Positions 21,393-32,008 of a stretch of 64,000 nt of DNA are shown one piece after another (position 1 is the first letter of the stretch; every line of letters starts with the position of its first letter). Both the position numbers and the translations under genes were made by a program. This stretch comes from Lichina pygmaea (taxonomy: Eukaryota; Ascomycota; Lichinomycetes; Lichinales; Lichinaceae): positions 3,100,001 to 3,164,000 of the forward strand of contig OY730172.1 in the NCBI GenBank assembly GCA_963422465.1, read 5' to 3'. The notes beneath the pieces are model-generated. The model saw only the letters and a list, made by a program, of their open reading frames with translations. It was not told the DNA's origin and ran no database searches.

Positions 21393-22050
21393 TCATCGTT
21401 GGCGTTGCGCCTCTTGCTGCTCCTGCCGTTCCTGTTCCTTCTGCTCGCCAAAGACGCGACGACTCATCTCGAGAACGGCCTCGAAGCCCTCTCGGCCGCG
21501 TTGGGCGTTTTGATCGAACCGTTCGACCGTGAACTCCTCTATCCTGTTTCGGAGCTTCTGCCACCCGCCGCACAGAGCGGTGATCTGCGCGCCTTGGCGG
21601 AACTGCGTCCTGCTCTCCGGTGCTGACTCCAACGGTTGATAGACCACCGTTTCGCGCACCGACAGGGTGTTCGACCACGTCAGGTTCGTCGAACACATGG
21701 TCACTTTCTTCGATTTCGGGTCCACGTAGGAGACCTCGTAGACATGGGATGCTGTTTCGCCTCCCAGCAGGGCGCCGACCCACTTGGGTGCGGCTTGGCG
21801 GCAAGTGATGAGTCGTTCGGTACGTAGCTAGAGACAGGGGTCATGAGCCATGCAACGCAAAAGCCCAGGCAGCATGTCACGACGGGAGGATGCTCACGAT
21901 GCCCGACTCGGGATCGACGTCTCTCGAGAGCGTGTCGACCGCTATGACATGCGTTGACTTGTCGTTCCACGGGCAGTACTTCCGCCAGTTTGCCGTTGAG
22001 ACCTCCTCCCACGGATAATTGAACGTGTAGTCTGATTCGAAGACCTTCAT
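21393..22050 (-). CDS. UPS1: PRELI/MSF1 domain phospholipid transfer protein
   Basis: Carries phosphatidic acid across the mitochondrial intermembrane space, with Mdm35, for cardiolipin synthesis. Two exons: 22050-21898 and 21827-21393, separated by a 70-bp intron (gtgagc, acceptor ctctag), giving 195 residues. The start MKVFESDYTFNYPWEEVS and the following NWRKYCPWNDKSTHV are diagnostic, as are DTLSRDVDPESGI joined to LRTERLITCRQAAPKW, and VTMCSTNLTWSN. The protein fills the whole PRELI domain, with a Gln/Glu-rich tail (EQKEQERQEQQEAQRQR). The sequence is of the Ups1 type rather than Ups2/Ups3, judged from LITCRQ and the MCSTNLTW strand. Confidence 0.92.
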
Positions 22051-22129
22051 CGTCGCTCTGTAGATTTGGTCGGCGGCGTGAAATGCGAAGTATGAGGACT
22101 GGAAGTCGATCAAGACTGATGGCAAGATC

Positions 22130-23103
22130 CAAGAAAGCCGCCAAGAAGTGAAAAAAGAAGAAACCCTTGCGGATAAGAAATCTATGCGATACGTATCGCG
22201 TCTGTCTATCTTGTCCCTTGCACCTCTTCAACCTTCGAAGAAATGACGAGACCGGCTGGGATTGTTGCGATTTAGTTGGTCTAAAGGTGGGCAGAAGACG
22301 ACATAACCAGCGGCTAGGCGTTTCTGGCGATGCACGATTTATGATACAGTCATCTCACCTCTCCACATGAAAATCTCCGTTGCTGCTGCCGCGGATCGAG
22401 TGAGCCGTCGATCGGTCCGGGGAACTTTTCGGTCGACGGATAGAGCACGTGACGCTCCTGATCAATCCCGGGAACACTCGAGAAGCAAGGGGATTAGTGA
22501 AGACGTCATTGTCACGGGATCACATCGTCACATATCGGCAGTTGCCCTATTCATCTTGAACTAAATTCATACGAAAGATGTATTACCTTTGAGGTTGAAT
22601 ATTTGACGTCATATTTGATGTGTGAAGATTTACTTCTTAGTTGGGAGCTCGAAGTACGTACGTACGTACTCTACGTACGAAGCGTACTATGACTCCAATG
22701 CAGGTGTCTCTGTACGTACTTACTCTCGCAAGTCAAGCGACGACGAGCGAACAATTCCATGCTAAGCATACAGTCTGCTTCAAGCTATCAACTAGATCTC
22801 ATTCTACAGAGCAACTATCGTCACGTTCAAGAATGTCTCGTAACCCTGTTTGTCATCAGACACGTTGGCCGGCTACTGCGCGCTATTGTTTGTTGCGGCT
22901 CCGCAAGACTCTACCGTACCGTAGCCCTACAGACACGTGACTCCGTTGCCGCGGTGCCGCGCGACCCAGCAGCGAGACGACTCCATGTTGTAGCATACCC
23001 CGAGTTTCCTCTCCCTCCATCCGCCGCGCGTATCCAATTGCAATCGCAGCCTCGTCGCCTCGACGAACACGTACCTGACGTCGCTTCATACCTGTTGCTC
23101 GAT
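22130..23103. other. Divergent intergenic region between UPS1 and DOT5
   Basis: No gene recognised. Contains a strong GTACGTACGTACGTAC run at 22653-22667 and further GTAC words to 22720, between the two divergent starts. Confidence 0.45.
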
Positions 23104-23901
23104 ATGCCTGTCGAATTGCGCAAGCGCAAGGCCCCGGCCGCACCTCCTCAAGCGCCGCCGACCAAGAAGAAGGCTGAGAAGGCCAAAGCAGCGGCGGCTC
23201 AGCCGGCCAAGGCCGCCAGCGCAAAGGCTCCCAAGGACGCGCCCAATGGCGCAAAGGCGTCCACCAAGGTTGCCGTCGGCGACATCCTCGACCTCAGCAG
23301 CTTTGACGGCGAGATCGAGACCCACGACGGCGACAAGACGACGTTGAAGAAGCTGGTCGACGACAGCGACAATGGCGTGGTGCTCTTCACCTACCCCAAA
23401 GCTTCTACGCCCGGCTGTAAGTATGCGTCGAGGTCGATCACGCCGAATTGGGATCGTTGACCCCGGCGCGCAGGCACCACGCAAGCATGCCTCTTCCGCG
23501 ACTCGTACGAGCAATTGACTGCCACGGGATTTTCCATCTACGGCCTGTCGACCGATTCGCCGAAAGCCAACACGACGTTCAAGACCAAGCAGACTCTTCC
23601 CTACACGCTGCTCTGTGATCCCAAGGCAAGCCTCATCGGCGCCATCGGATTGAAGAAGGCGCCAAAGGGGACCACGCGCGGCGTCTTTGTGGTCGACAAG
23701 AACGGAAAGGTTCTCGCGGCCGAACCTGGTGGGCCGGCTCCCACCGTAGAAGTCGTTCGGAAGCTGGTCGGCAGCAAGGATGTCGACAACGAGGCCGCAG
23801 AGGCCGACGATGCCAAGAAAGAGGAAGACAAGGCGGAGGGAGAAGTCGAGGTTGAGAAGCCGACCTCGGACGACGGCGAAGACAAAGACACGGCCGAATA
23901 A
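23104..23901 (+). CDS. DOT5: Nuclear thioredoxin peroxidase, BCP/PrxQ type
   Basis: Reduces peroxides with thioredoxin as donor. Two exons: 23104-23416 and 23474-23901, joined across a 57-bp intron (gtaagt, cag), giving 246 residues. The join builds STPGCTTQACLFRDSYEQL: the peroxidatic Cys is at about residue 105 and a resolving Cys five residues later, the atypical 2-Cys pattern of the bacterioferritin comigratory protein class. YGLSTDSPKANTTF and LLCDPKASLIGAIG complete the fold. The N-terminus is Lys/Ala-rich (KRKAPAAPPQAPPTKKK) and looks like a nuclear localisation signal, as in yeast Dot5. The C-terminal 40 residues are acidic. Confidence 0.92.
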
Positions 23902-24529
23902 GGTGCAAAAGACGATCCTTGAACCTTTCGAGTGCTCGTCCCATGACTCCAGACTATGCTGGAGTAGAGCTCGAGCTCGTCTTGGATGTGGGTAGTGGCT
24001 CGCAGGATTGTGTTCTTTCTGGCATCTTCTCCATGTTCTCTCGTACACCGTGAGGGCATATCTCGCTGTCATCATCTCTCTTCCGCTTCTCCGAATACGA
24101 CCAGCGAACGAGGTTCCATGTCCCAGTCCCACAGATAGTCCGACACTCGCTGTAATGCAAGGGACGGAAGCGGCTGCCTGTGTCGGGCGGCGGTCTTATG
24201 TCGACTCATCATCCCACTTCAAGTTCTCTGGTGTAGAGAGAAGGCGTATTGTTTGAATCCTGAATGCGTGCTTGGATTTCGCTTTGACAGATGGAAGAGT
24301 GCCACTGTAGAGTAAGAAGTCGAGGCTAAAGAGGGGTGACTGTAGCAGCTGCCACTGTTTGGCTTGTAATCTAGGCTCCAACACTATAATTTAGTGAGTG
24401 GTCAAGCCGGATATTAGTAAGCTCACCGCTAGCAAATGGGTGACGAAGCCCAAACGATGCAACCTCCCACGTGCCTCCGTGACGCGATAGCCTCGAACAG
24501 AGCATACACATCGAAGACGGCCGGGAGAG

Positions 24530-25307
24530 ATGTCCTCCAAAGCCGCCGTCAAGGCTGCGTCGTCCGCAGGACAGGTCGTATCAGTCTACAAGGTAAGTCT
24601 GGACGGAGATGCCAATCCCCTCTGGCGTCGGCATCAAGCTCACTCGACCTCCAGAAATACACCGTCCAATCCACCGGGATATGGGACTGGATACGACGGG
24701 TTCTTTCTGTCGACCCAAACCGATCCAACGGCATTCCGTTGAACGCACAGTACCGCAACCCGCCACCCGGCGCTCTTGACCCGCAGAGCTATGACGACCC
24801 GACGACGATTCCGGCGGCCGACATCGCGGAGAACCAGTACTTCAAGCGCGACGCGCGCCGGAACTATCCCCGCCTCAGCGTCATCAATCAGGCCGATGTC
24901 GTCGCGCTCCTGACCGTCGGCAGCAAGGTGGCACCAAAGGAGGCGGAGCGTCCCTTGATCGGCGAAGAGGGCGCAAAGCAGCTCACCCTCGTACGGCAGG
25001 AGGGACGAGAGAAAGGCCTTGCCGCGTTCTTCCAGAAGGATAAGACCACCGCAGCCGGCGTGCTTGGTCCGTCGGGTCTACCGCCGCTTCCAAGTGGCCT
25101 CAGTCATCAAAGGGATGGCTCGAAACGATATGATTTCAGCCCTGACGAAGCATACCCAGACGGGTAAGTATCGTCCGCGTATGCGGCATCTTGCACGCTC
25201 GCTCCATCCATCTTCCGTCATCATGCTTGTCAGATTCTCTCAGGCGCGAACCCTTCACGTATCTGTCTCATACCAAGGATCCCACGATGACAGAACCTAC
25301 GAGCTAA
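24530..25307 (+). CDS. NADH:ubiquinone oxidoreductase 21.3 kDa-type subunit
   Basis: Accessory subunit of respiratory complex I, matching the NUZM/21.3 kDa subunit of filamentous fungi. Exons: 24530-24592 (MSSKAAVKAASSAGQ), 24655-25163 and, less surely, 25244-25307, giving 211 residues. The signature is YTVQSTGIWDWIRRVLSVDP then NRSNGIPLNAQYRNPPPG, YDDPTTIPAADIAENQYFKR and RRNYPRLSVINQADVVALLT. If the last intron (gtaagt to cag) were retained, the frame would stop two residues later, at 25164-25166, so only the last 21 residues depend on it. It lies in tandem behind DOT5. Confidence 0.88.
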
Positions 25308-25914
25308 TCCAACCTAGATACCCATGCCGGAACTTTAGCTAGTCTCAACCACGTCCTCCACTTGCTCCAAGTCGGCGTCACAATGCACTACAATAGACCA
25401 ACTACTTTCCAGTCTCACATCATCAGATGGTTCCCAGCGGCTTCGTAGCCGTACAATATGCCGCTATCTCCTCTACAGTTCGTCGTTCCAGGATCTACAT
25501 GTCTGATGAAGCCCGTTGATCCCCTCCATTCCAAAGGAGTCTGTTCACTCTGAGTATCCTTTCAAAGCGGCCCATGAACAGAGCAGGATATCTCTGTTAT
25601 AGTCTTGATTAAGTAGGGCGATAGTACTGTCTCCTCTCCCAGTTTGAACAAGACTATGATACGTACGTACGGCAATATCTGTCAGTCTTTTACTTTGGTT
25701 CCGGCTAGCTGAGCCGTCGACCCCGTGAGCATGGAGCGTCAAGAACCTACCATATCACCACGCAATGCCCTTCTGCCCTGCCCAGCTTGGTCAAGCCCAG
25801 CTCGTGGACAGCCCAGTTCATCCCAGCTCAGTCAGCACGGGGCAAGTCGCGGAAGAGTTCAGATAGGTACGGAGCGTACCTACCTAAGCATGATCCGCGG
25901 TAGGAGATTACCCT
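25308..25914. other. Intergenic region before the satellite array
   Basis: Nothing coding recognised. GATACGTACGTACGG at 25659 is another GTAC-rich word. Confidence 0.4.
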
Positions 25915-27720
25915 TTGTTGACATCCTCAACGATGTCCGACAAAGTTCTGACCAAGCTCGAGGACTCGAGGACTCGAGGACGGACGAGGCATCTTCGGCT
26001 GTTTACATGCTATGCGATGTCCGACAAATTTCTGGCCATGCTCGACGAAATTACGTTGGAAGCCCACCAAGAGGGGGGGGGGGGGCCTTCTGTCTACCCC
26101 CTTCTGCGATGTGCCACAAAGTTTTGACCACACTCGACAAAATCATGTGGGAAGCCTGGAAGGGAAGGAGGGAGGGCGAGGTAGGTTGTTTACCTCTCGT
26201 GCGATGTCTGACAAAGCTCTGACCACGCTCCATGAATGAGCTTGACTCGAGCACACTGGGGGCGTCTCCCCATTGTTTACATGCCATGCGATGTCCGACA
26301 AAGTTCTGACCACGCTCTGTGGATCAGGTTGGAGGTCTGCACTTTGGACTCGAGAACCTCTTCCATTGTTTACATGCCATGCGATGTCTGACGAAATTTT
26401 GACCAAGCTCCGCAAAATTACATCGGAGGTCTACAAAGGGGTGCCTCCGTCTACCGCTTCTACGATGTCCGACAAAGTTCTAACCAGGCTCCATAGATGG
26501 AGGTGGAAATCTGGACTCGACAAGTCTGGACTCGAGAAACATGGGGGCATCTTCCATTGTTTACATGCCATGCGATGTCCGACGAATTTTGACCAAGCTC
26601 GACATAATCACATGAGAAGTCCGACAGTCTGCCTGGAAGGGGCCAGTGGGGCCTCTCTGTTTACCTCCCGTGCGATGTCCAACAAAGTTCTGACCGCGCT
26701 CGAGGACTCGAGGACTCGAGGACGAAGAGGGAGTCTCTTCCATTGTTTACTTGCCATGCGACGTCCGACGAATTTGTGTTCGAGCTCACATGATTACCGT
26801 ACATTGGAAGTCCGGAAGTCTGTCTTGAAGGGGCCAGTGGGGTCTCTCTGTTTACCTCCAATGCGATGTCCAACAAATTTCTGACCACGGTCGACGACAC
26901 TTGGGACTCGATGACACTTAAGACTCGAGGACTCGAGGACTCGAGGACGGAGAGAGAGCCTCTTCCATTGTTTACTTGCCATGCGATGTCCGACGAATTT
27001 GTGTTCGAGCTCAACATAACTACATTGGAAGTCTGGAAGTCTGCCTTGAAGGGGCCAGTGGGGCATCGTTGTTCACCTCTCGTACGATGTTCGATGAAGT
27101 TCTGACCACGCTCAGTAAGTGGAGGCTGGAAATCTGGACTCGAGAAGCTCTTCCATTGTTTACATGCCATGCGATGTCCGACAAATTTGTGTTCAAGCTC
27201 AACGAAACCACCTTGGAAGCCTACAATAGGGTGGGGGGGGTCTCTTGCGTGATGTCTGATGAGGTTCTGACCAAGCTGACCAAGCTTGATGAATCACGTC
27301 GACTTGAGGACTCGAGGACTTGAGCACACAGAATGGGAGAGAAACTGTTTGTTGACATGCCATGCGATGTCCGACAAATTTCTGCTCAAGCTCAACATAG
27401 TCATGTTGGAAGTCTGCATGGCGAAGGTGGGGGAGGCATTGTTTACCTCTGATGCGATGTCCGACAGTTTTTCACCCAAGCCAAACCATTACGTCTTGTA
27501 TGTGCGTAGAAAGTCTAGACCTGATGACAGGCACCAATGACAGTGATTCATTGTTTACATGCCTTGCGATGTCCGACAGATTTCTGACCACGCCCAACAG
27601 ACAGCGTGGACTCGAAGACTCGAGGACTCGAAGACTCCAAGGGTTGAGGACACATGCCCTTTTTGTTTGCACGACTTGCGATGTTCGACGAAAGAATGAC
27701 CACCATCGTGCAGCATGATT
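25915..27720. repeat. Degenerate satellite array, about 19 monomers of ~97 bp
   Basis: A core word, GCGATGTCCGACAAATTTCT with variants, recurs about 19 times. The GATG of each copy is near 25932, 26016, 26108, 26203, 26290, 26383, 26464, 26574, 26674, 26760, 26865, 26985, 27086, 27173, 27251, 27365, 27456, 27568 and 27680. Spacing is 78-120 bp, mean about 97. In the middle of the array two monomer types alternate. One is preceded by TTGTTTACATGCCAT (or TTGCCAT); the other follows a TGGAAGGGGCCAGTGGGG segment and TTTACCTCCCGT. This gives a dimer period of about 190-220 bp. Between cores lie short (GGACTCGA)n tracts. Many monomers can be read through in frame, but both strands are open alike, which argues for repeat rather than gene. 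Confidence 0.85.
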
Positions 27721-28522
27721 GTAGCTCGTAACATCATGTATCGTACAGTACGTGCTTGACTCTCACCCTACGGGACTGCTATAATATACTGGCAGGTAGT
27801 GACTTACATCACCTGTAGTGCTACGCCGGCCAGATAAAGAGACAGACAGTGTCTCACCCAGGGTGTGTGACACGATACTCCTGGCAAAGAGTATGCGGAG
27901 CAAGACCATCGCTATCAATATTTCATACATTCAGCGAGCACGGCGTGCTCGAGCGCAGACTTCAAGTCACATTGAGCTTCAAGCGAACTATACGGCCCTC
28001 GTCTGTTCTTCGTCAGGTTGTAAAACTGGTCGGTCAGATGCTAAGGATAGATTCGTGTGTAGAGATATCTGTACAGCACGGGGAGTGCTTATGTGCACCA
28101 ACGAAGAGACAATTGAGCGGACGGGTTCAAGACAGTAAGTCTCATTGCTGATAACAAGTGTCGAGTGCTTTCAGACTTGGATCAGCGGTTGTGATCAAAA
28201 GCTGTCGCTCCACAGACATCCCTCCGTAGTCGGATGAGAAACATGCTCAAGCCAGGAATAGTGTGCTGACCGTTGTGTTGGGTGCATGGGAACCAGCTAT
28301 CAAGGCACAGCAGACAGTGGACCAATGGTATGATTGAAATCTCGTCCGAACCAGCACTAATCGAACAGATACAATTGCAACCTAGGATGTAGCGAACTAG
28401 GCTAGGCCGGTTCAGGTACTATCTCACCATGCAATCCACTCCGAAGGAACCTCCTGCCATCACCGACTGCACCACTGCACGTGACTTGTGTCGAAATGGT
28501 CCGACGCGGCTCACCCGTTGGT
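27721..28522. other. Intergenic region after the satellite array
   Basis: No gene recognised. Open frames at 27818-28151 overlap in two plus-strand frames and have no domain. Confidence 0.4.
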
Positions 28523-29225
28523 TTAGTCAAACGGGCTGGTGCGGGTGCCCCACCAGGTGAGGAACAGGCTGAGGCCGACGGTTTCGAACAAGCGCTGTAC
28601 AACTGACACGGCGACGGTATCCAGAGGCCGTCGTTCTTGCAAGACGTGCGAGATAAGCTGGACGACCTTGTCAGCAGGCTCTCGTCACGTGATATACTTT
28701 CGGGCTACCGCCGCAAGGTTGGAATCTTACCGATGGCGCGGCGCTGGCGAAGAAGACAATGCTACCGAGGTAGGCGGCACCCTTGTACGTGAGAGTTCCG
28801 GTCGCGTTGATCAAAGCTGCGACGCCGTATGTTTGAATGCCCGCACCGACGATGGACGAGCCCCAGACCGTTGCGGCCGACGCGGCCTCCTTGGACTTGA
28901 GGAACTCCTCGCTCGAGTTGGCTCGGACGGCGCGGTTGTAAGTCTCGCCGAAGAGCGGAGCCATGACGGCAAGCGCCGACGTGTGGGTGAAGATGGTGCC
29001 GAGGGCGATGGCCGACGGCTTGACCGGCGGTAAATCTATCGACCGCGACACGCAAGCATCAGCAATGACTCCAGCCACGTACGAGGTCTTTGGATTTCAT
29101 TTGACAGGTTGCCTCGTGGCTTGATCCTCCGTTTGTACCATCGGTGATAACGAAGGGCTGACATGGACTTCCGGAGAGAAGGACAAGGTGACTGCAGAGA
29201 GCGACTTACAGTGTAGAGACGCCAT
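28523..29225 (-). CDS. Small conserved membrane protein, DUF1761-like
   Basis: Three exons: 29225-29210 (MASLH plus one base), 29035-28731 and 28666-28523, giving 154 residues. Introns are 174 bp (gtaagt to gatag) and 64 bp (gtaaga to gacaag, with a gctgac branch site). Hydrophobic segments include SAIALGTIFTHTSALAVMAP, GSSIVGAGIQTYGVAALI, YLGSIVFFASAAPS and TVGLSLFLTWWGT, so three or four membrane helices are likely. The loop NSSEEFLKSKEAASAATVWG is strongly reminiscent of fungal proteins annotated with DUF1761. The biochemical role is unknown. The microexon 1 is inferred from phase and splice motifs. Confidence 0.75.
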
Positions 29226-29229
29226 CGCG

Positions 29230-30402
29230 ATCGATTAATTCAAAGTTCGAGGACGTGGTTATTCTGCCGTGGATCGAAGCTGTGGTGCTTGCAAGTGGGT
29301 AGCTGTCGGATGAGGGTTGAAGTGGGAGGGAGGAAAGAAGTGGTTTAAGTAAGAGAAGAGAAAAAACGGGTGGCTTTCAATTTACCGAGGCCAGGGAAAA
29401 TACCACTAATTAGAGAGTTCCTCGGCAGCCAGGGAGGCACTGGAGGATACGCCGGCAGGTTTATCTCAAAGGTATTGTTTCATCTGCGAGCTGTCTCGTA
29501 ACATGAGTTTTGTAAAGCCCGTTTCAACCCTAGGTTGTGGTGCAGTATAGTAGATGGATCACTAAAGTAGAGGTCGTTCTAGCCTACAGGATAGGGACTA
29601 GCAGCTCCATATCACCTGTGAAATAGTGTTTCTGGTGCCTTGCATAGCGTATCGAGCATACCCTCAGAATCACAAAGTTGTAAGACTCTATCCACACCGA
29701 TGGTGCAATAACATCTGAAATGGACCTAGCGAATACGTAGCTTTTCTTCCCCTGGCAAATTCCGCTGGGAAATAGCTCCCTCGCTCCTGACGTCATCTTC
29801 CTCGTTGGGACGTATATCATAAGTTCTAGGCTTGATTGTACTAAGCTTTGCGGCTGGGCTGCCTCTAGATTAAAGAAGCAGGATCTCAACCGATACCAGA
29901 ACGCTTAAGATGCACGTGATTCGGCTTCATTACTAAGAGTGCTGCCACTCACCATTGCTCTCAGTGGCCAGGTGTTCCTCTTTCAGTATCACTAATGTGA
30001 TGTGTAGATGTTTGCTACCAATACGGACGTACAGTACCGTACTGTTACGACAGTATATCATTTGCAGAGGAGGGGCCATTCGTCTTAAGCTTAAAGTAGC
30101 TCTGCTCGAAGGTGTCAACACCTGTTTCCCACTGTCTTCTCCCTGGTCTTGTAGTGAGCACCGTCCAAAGGACTGATGACTTTGCTTTATACCTTGATTG
30201 GTCCCATAGCCAGTCTGTGACCAGCTTCAACAGATTGTGGTCACAGCAAAGATGCAGCTCTGTCCTGGTCACGGGTGCCAGGGCCCGCCCGTCCATATCC
30301 GGCTTGCGGTAGTATCTGAGCATGGGTATATCAGCGTCTGTTGACTCTCGGAATTGAATCCTTAAGGCGCCTTCGGCTCACTTTTACATCCGAGCAGGGT
30401 GA
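29230..30402. other. Intergenic region, no gene recognised
   Basis: Open frames at 29584-29889 and 30045-30323 (minus) have no recognisable domain or splice structure. GGACGTACAGTACCGTACTG near 30025-30044 is a GTAC-rich word with partial dyad symmetry. Confidence 0.4.
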
Positions 30403-31449
30403 TCAAGTTCCCTTGTGAGCGACCTCGTTCCGTTCAACCAGGTCCCCAACCCCTAGTGCTCGGCCCACTTTGACTTTCCTCTTCCTGCCTGCTCCTCCGG
30501 CCCCTGACCCCACCGCCGCCTTCTTGTTGTTGACATCGCCATCCGCGGAATCGGGAGCGGTCTTGCCTGCTTCTCCCACCTCGTCGCCCTCGTCGTCTGG
30601 TGTGTCTGCGTCGTCTGCACCGCCGCTGTCGCTGTCCCCTACGGCTGCCGAGGTTGCAGTCGCACCAGACAGAGCAGAGTCTCGTAAGAAATCTAGTTCT
30701 TGCTTCATGTTGTACGCATCCTCGCCATCAGCGTAGTACTTCTGCTCCACCTTCTCGATTTTGAAATGTAGCGTGTCTCGATAAAGATGTAGCGCTGCTA
30801 CGTTGGAAACCCGAACATGCAATGAAACATATTTGGCGCCAAAGCATTCGACCATCGCTCGTTCTGTGGGAATTCAATCCGTGATCAGCCTCGAATATTC
30901 TTCCACAAGTAGTTGATAAAGTTGAATGCCAACCAGAAGTTGCCCCAGGTAAGGTCGAATGGCAGCGACTCTTGGACTGTTTCCTCGGTGTCATGAGCCA
31001 CGACATGCAACTCCTGGAAGAACCAATGTTACTTCACGAAGAGAATCGCAACAGTCTCCTACCTTCCTCCTCTCCACAGCCCATGGACACAGTTCACTAA
31101 AAGTCACCACAAAACACACGAAAAGTTGAAACTTACGACTCTGCCGCATCAGCTTCTCTGCCAAGCCCAGCCGTCGATGTGTCCGCATGACGCTCAGGCT
31201 AGTTATGTGCCCATGCGGTATCCCGTCTGTGGGTTCTTCCTCCATCTTGGCCAGGACGTACCCGACGATGCGCGGGGGGTCGTATGGACACTGCTTCGGC
31301 CGAGATGCATCGACGGCGACGTACGACAGCTGCGGCCATGACATGGCATGGTACAGGTAGTACTTGCAGAAATAATTTTCTGGCAAATTTGTGATGTTGG
31401 CCGTCTGGACGTATGGGATGTCGGATGAGCTGAGTTGGCGGATGTCCAT
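30403..31449 (-). CDS. ARD1/NAA10: NatA N-terminal acetyltransferase catalytic subunit
   Basis: Acetylates the N-termini of nascent proteins beginning with small residues, as a ribosome-bound complex with Naa15. Two exons: 31449-31137 and 30863-30403, with a 273-bp intron, giving 257 residues. The start [20 protein letters not shown] is typical, then [41 protein letters not shown] (acetyl-CoA binding RxxGxA loop). The intron join restores [19 protein letters not shown], then [16 protein letters not shown] and [12 protein letters not shown]. The C-terminal 100 residues are an acidic, Ser/Ala-rich and then basic tail, longer than in yeast. It diverges from the gene at 32009. Confidence 0.94.
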
Positions 31450-32008
31450 GGCTCCTGGTGTTAGCTTCCGTTAGCTTGTTCTTGAGTCACGCATTACCAT
31501 CTACTCGTACAGTAGGAGAGAGGAGGAAGGAGTCCTTTTCAACTCGCGTGGGCAAAAATCACGGACAGAGTTCCTGCAACTCACCTGATTGGCTCTAGAA
31601 ACACGTCGAGGGGAGCTGTGGTCAGTTGTCGGAGTGAGGGTCGGAACGTCAAAGTTTGAGATCATCCGCCGTCCTTCATCTGTCAGCTTCAACCACGTAA
31701 GTGCAACCGCACGTACTTCCGTACCCGCAACACTTGTCGCAAAGCTTCCTGATCACCCCTCGTTTCCTAAACGCGACATCCGCCAAAAAATAGCAAAATC
31801 ATACATCGGCAACAAGATTGCGATCGCTGTCTTGAACGGTGAGCCGACAGTGATCAGCTGCCAGCCTACAGCTGCCAGGGCTGGAGCATCACGAACCCGC
31901 GGCCGAAGCATGAAGACGGACAGCTGCTGCTGCTGAGCATCTCACAATCGTCGGTGGGCTTCAACCTCCGGCGGGCTATCGTACGAGGAGAGGCAGCTTA
32001 AGCAGCCG

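Noticed and set aside
25725-27540. Many ORFs across the satellite array, up to 203 codons
   Set aside because: The repeat core has no stop in several frames on both strands; openness follows from repetition, not coding.
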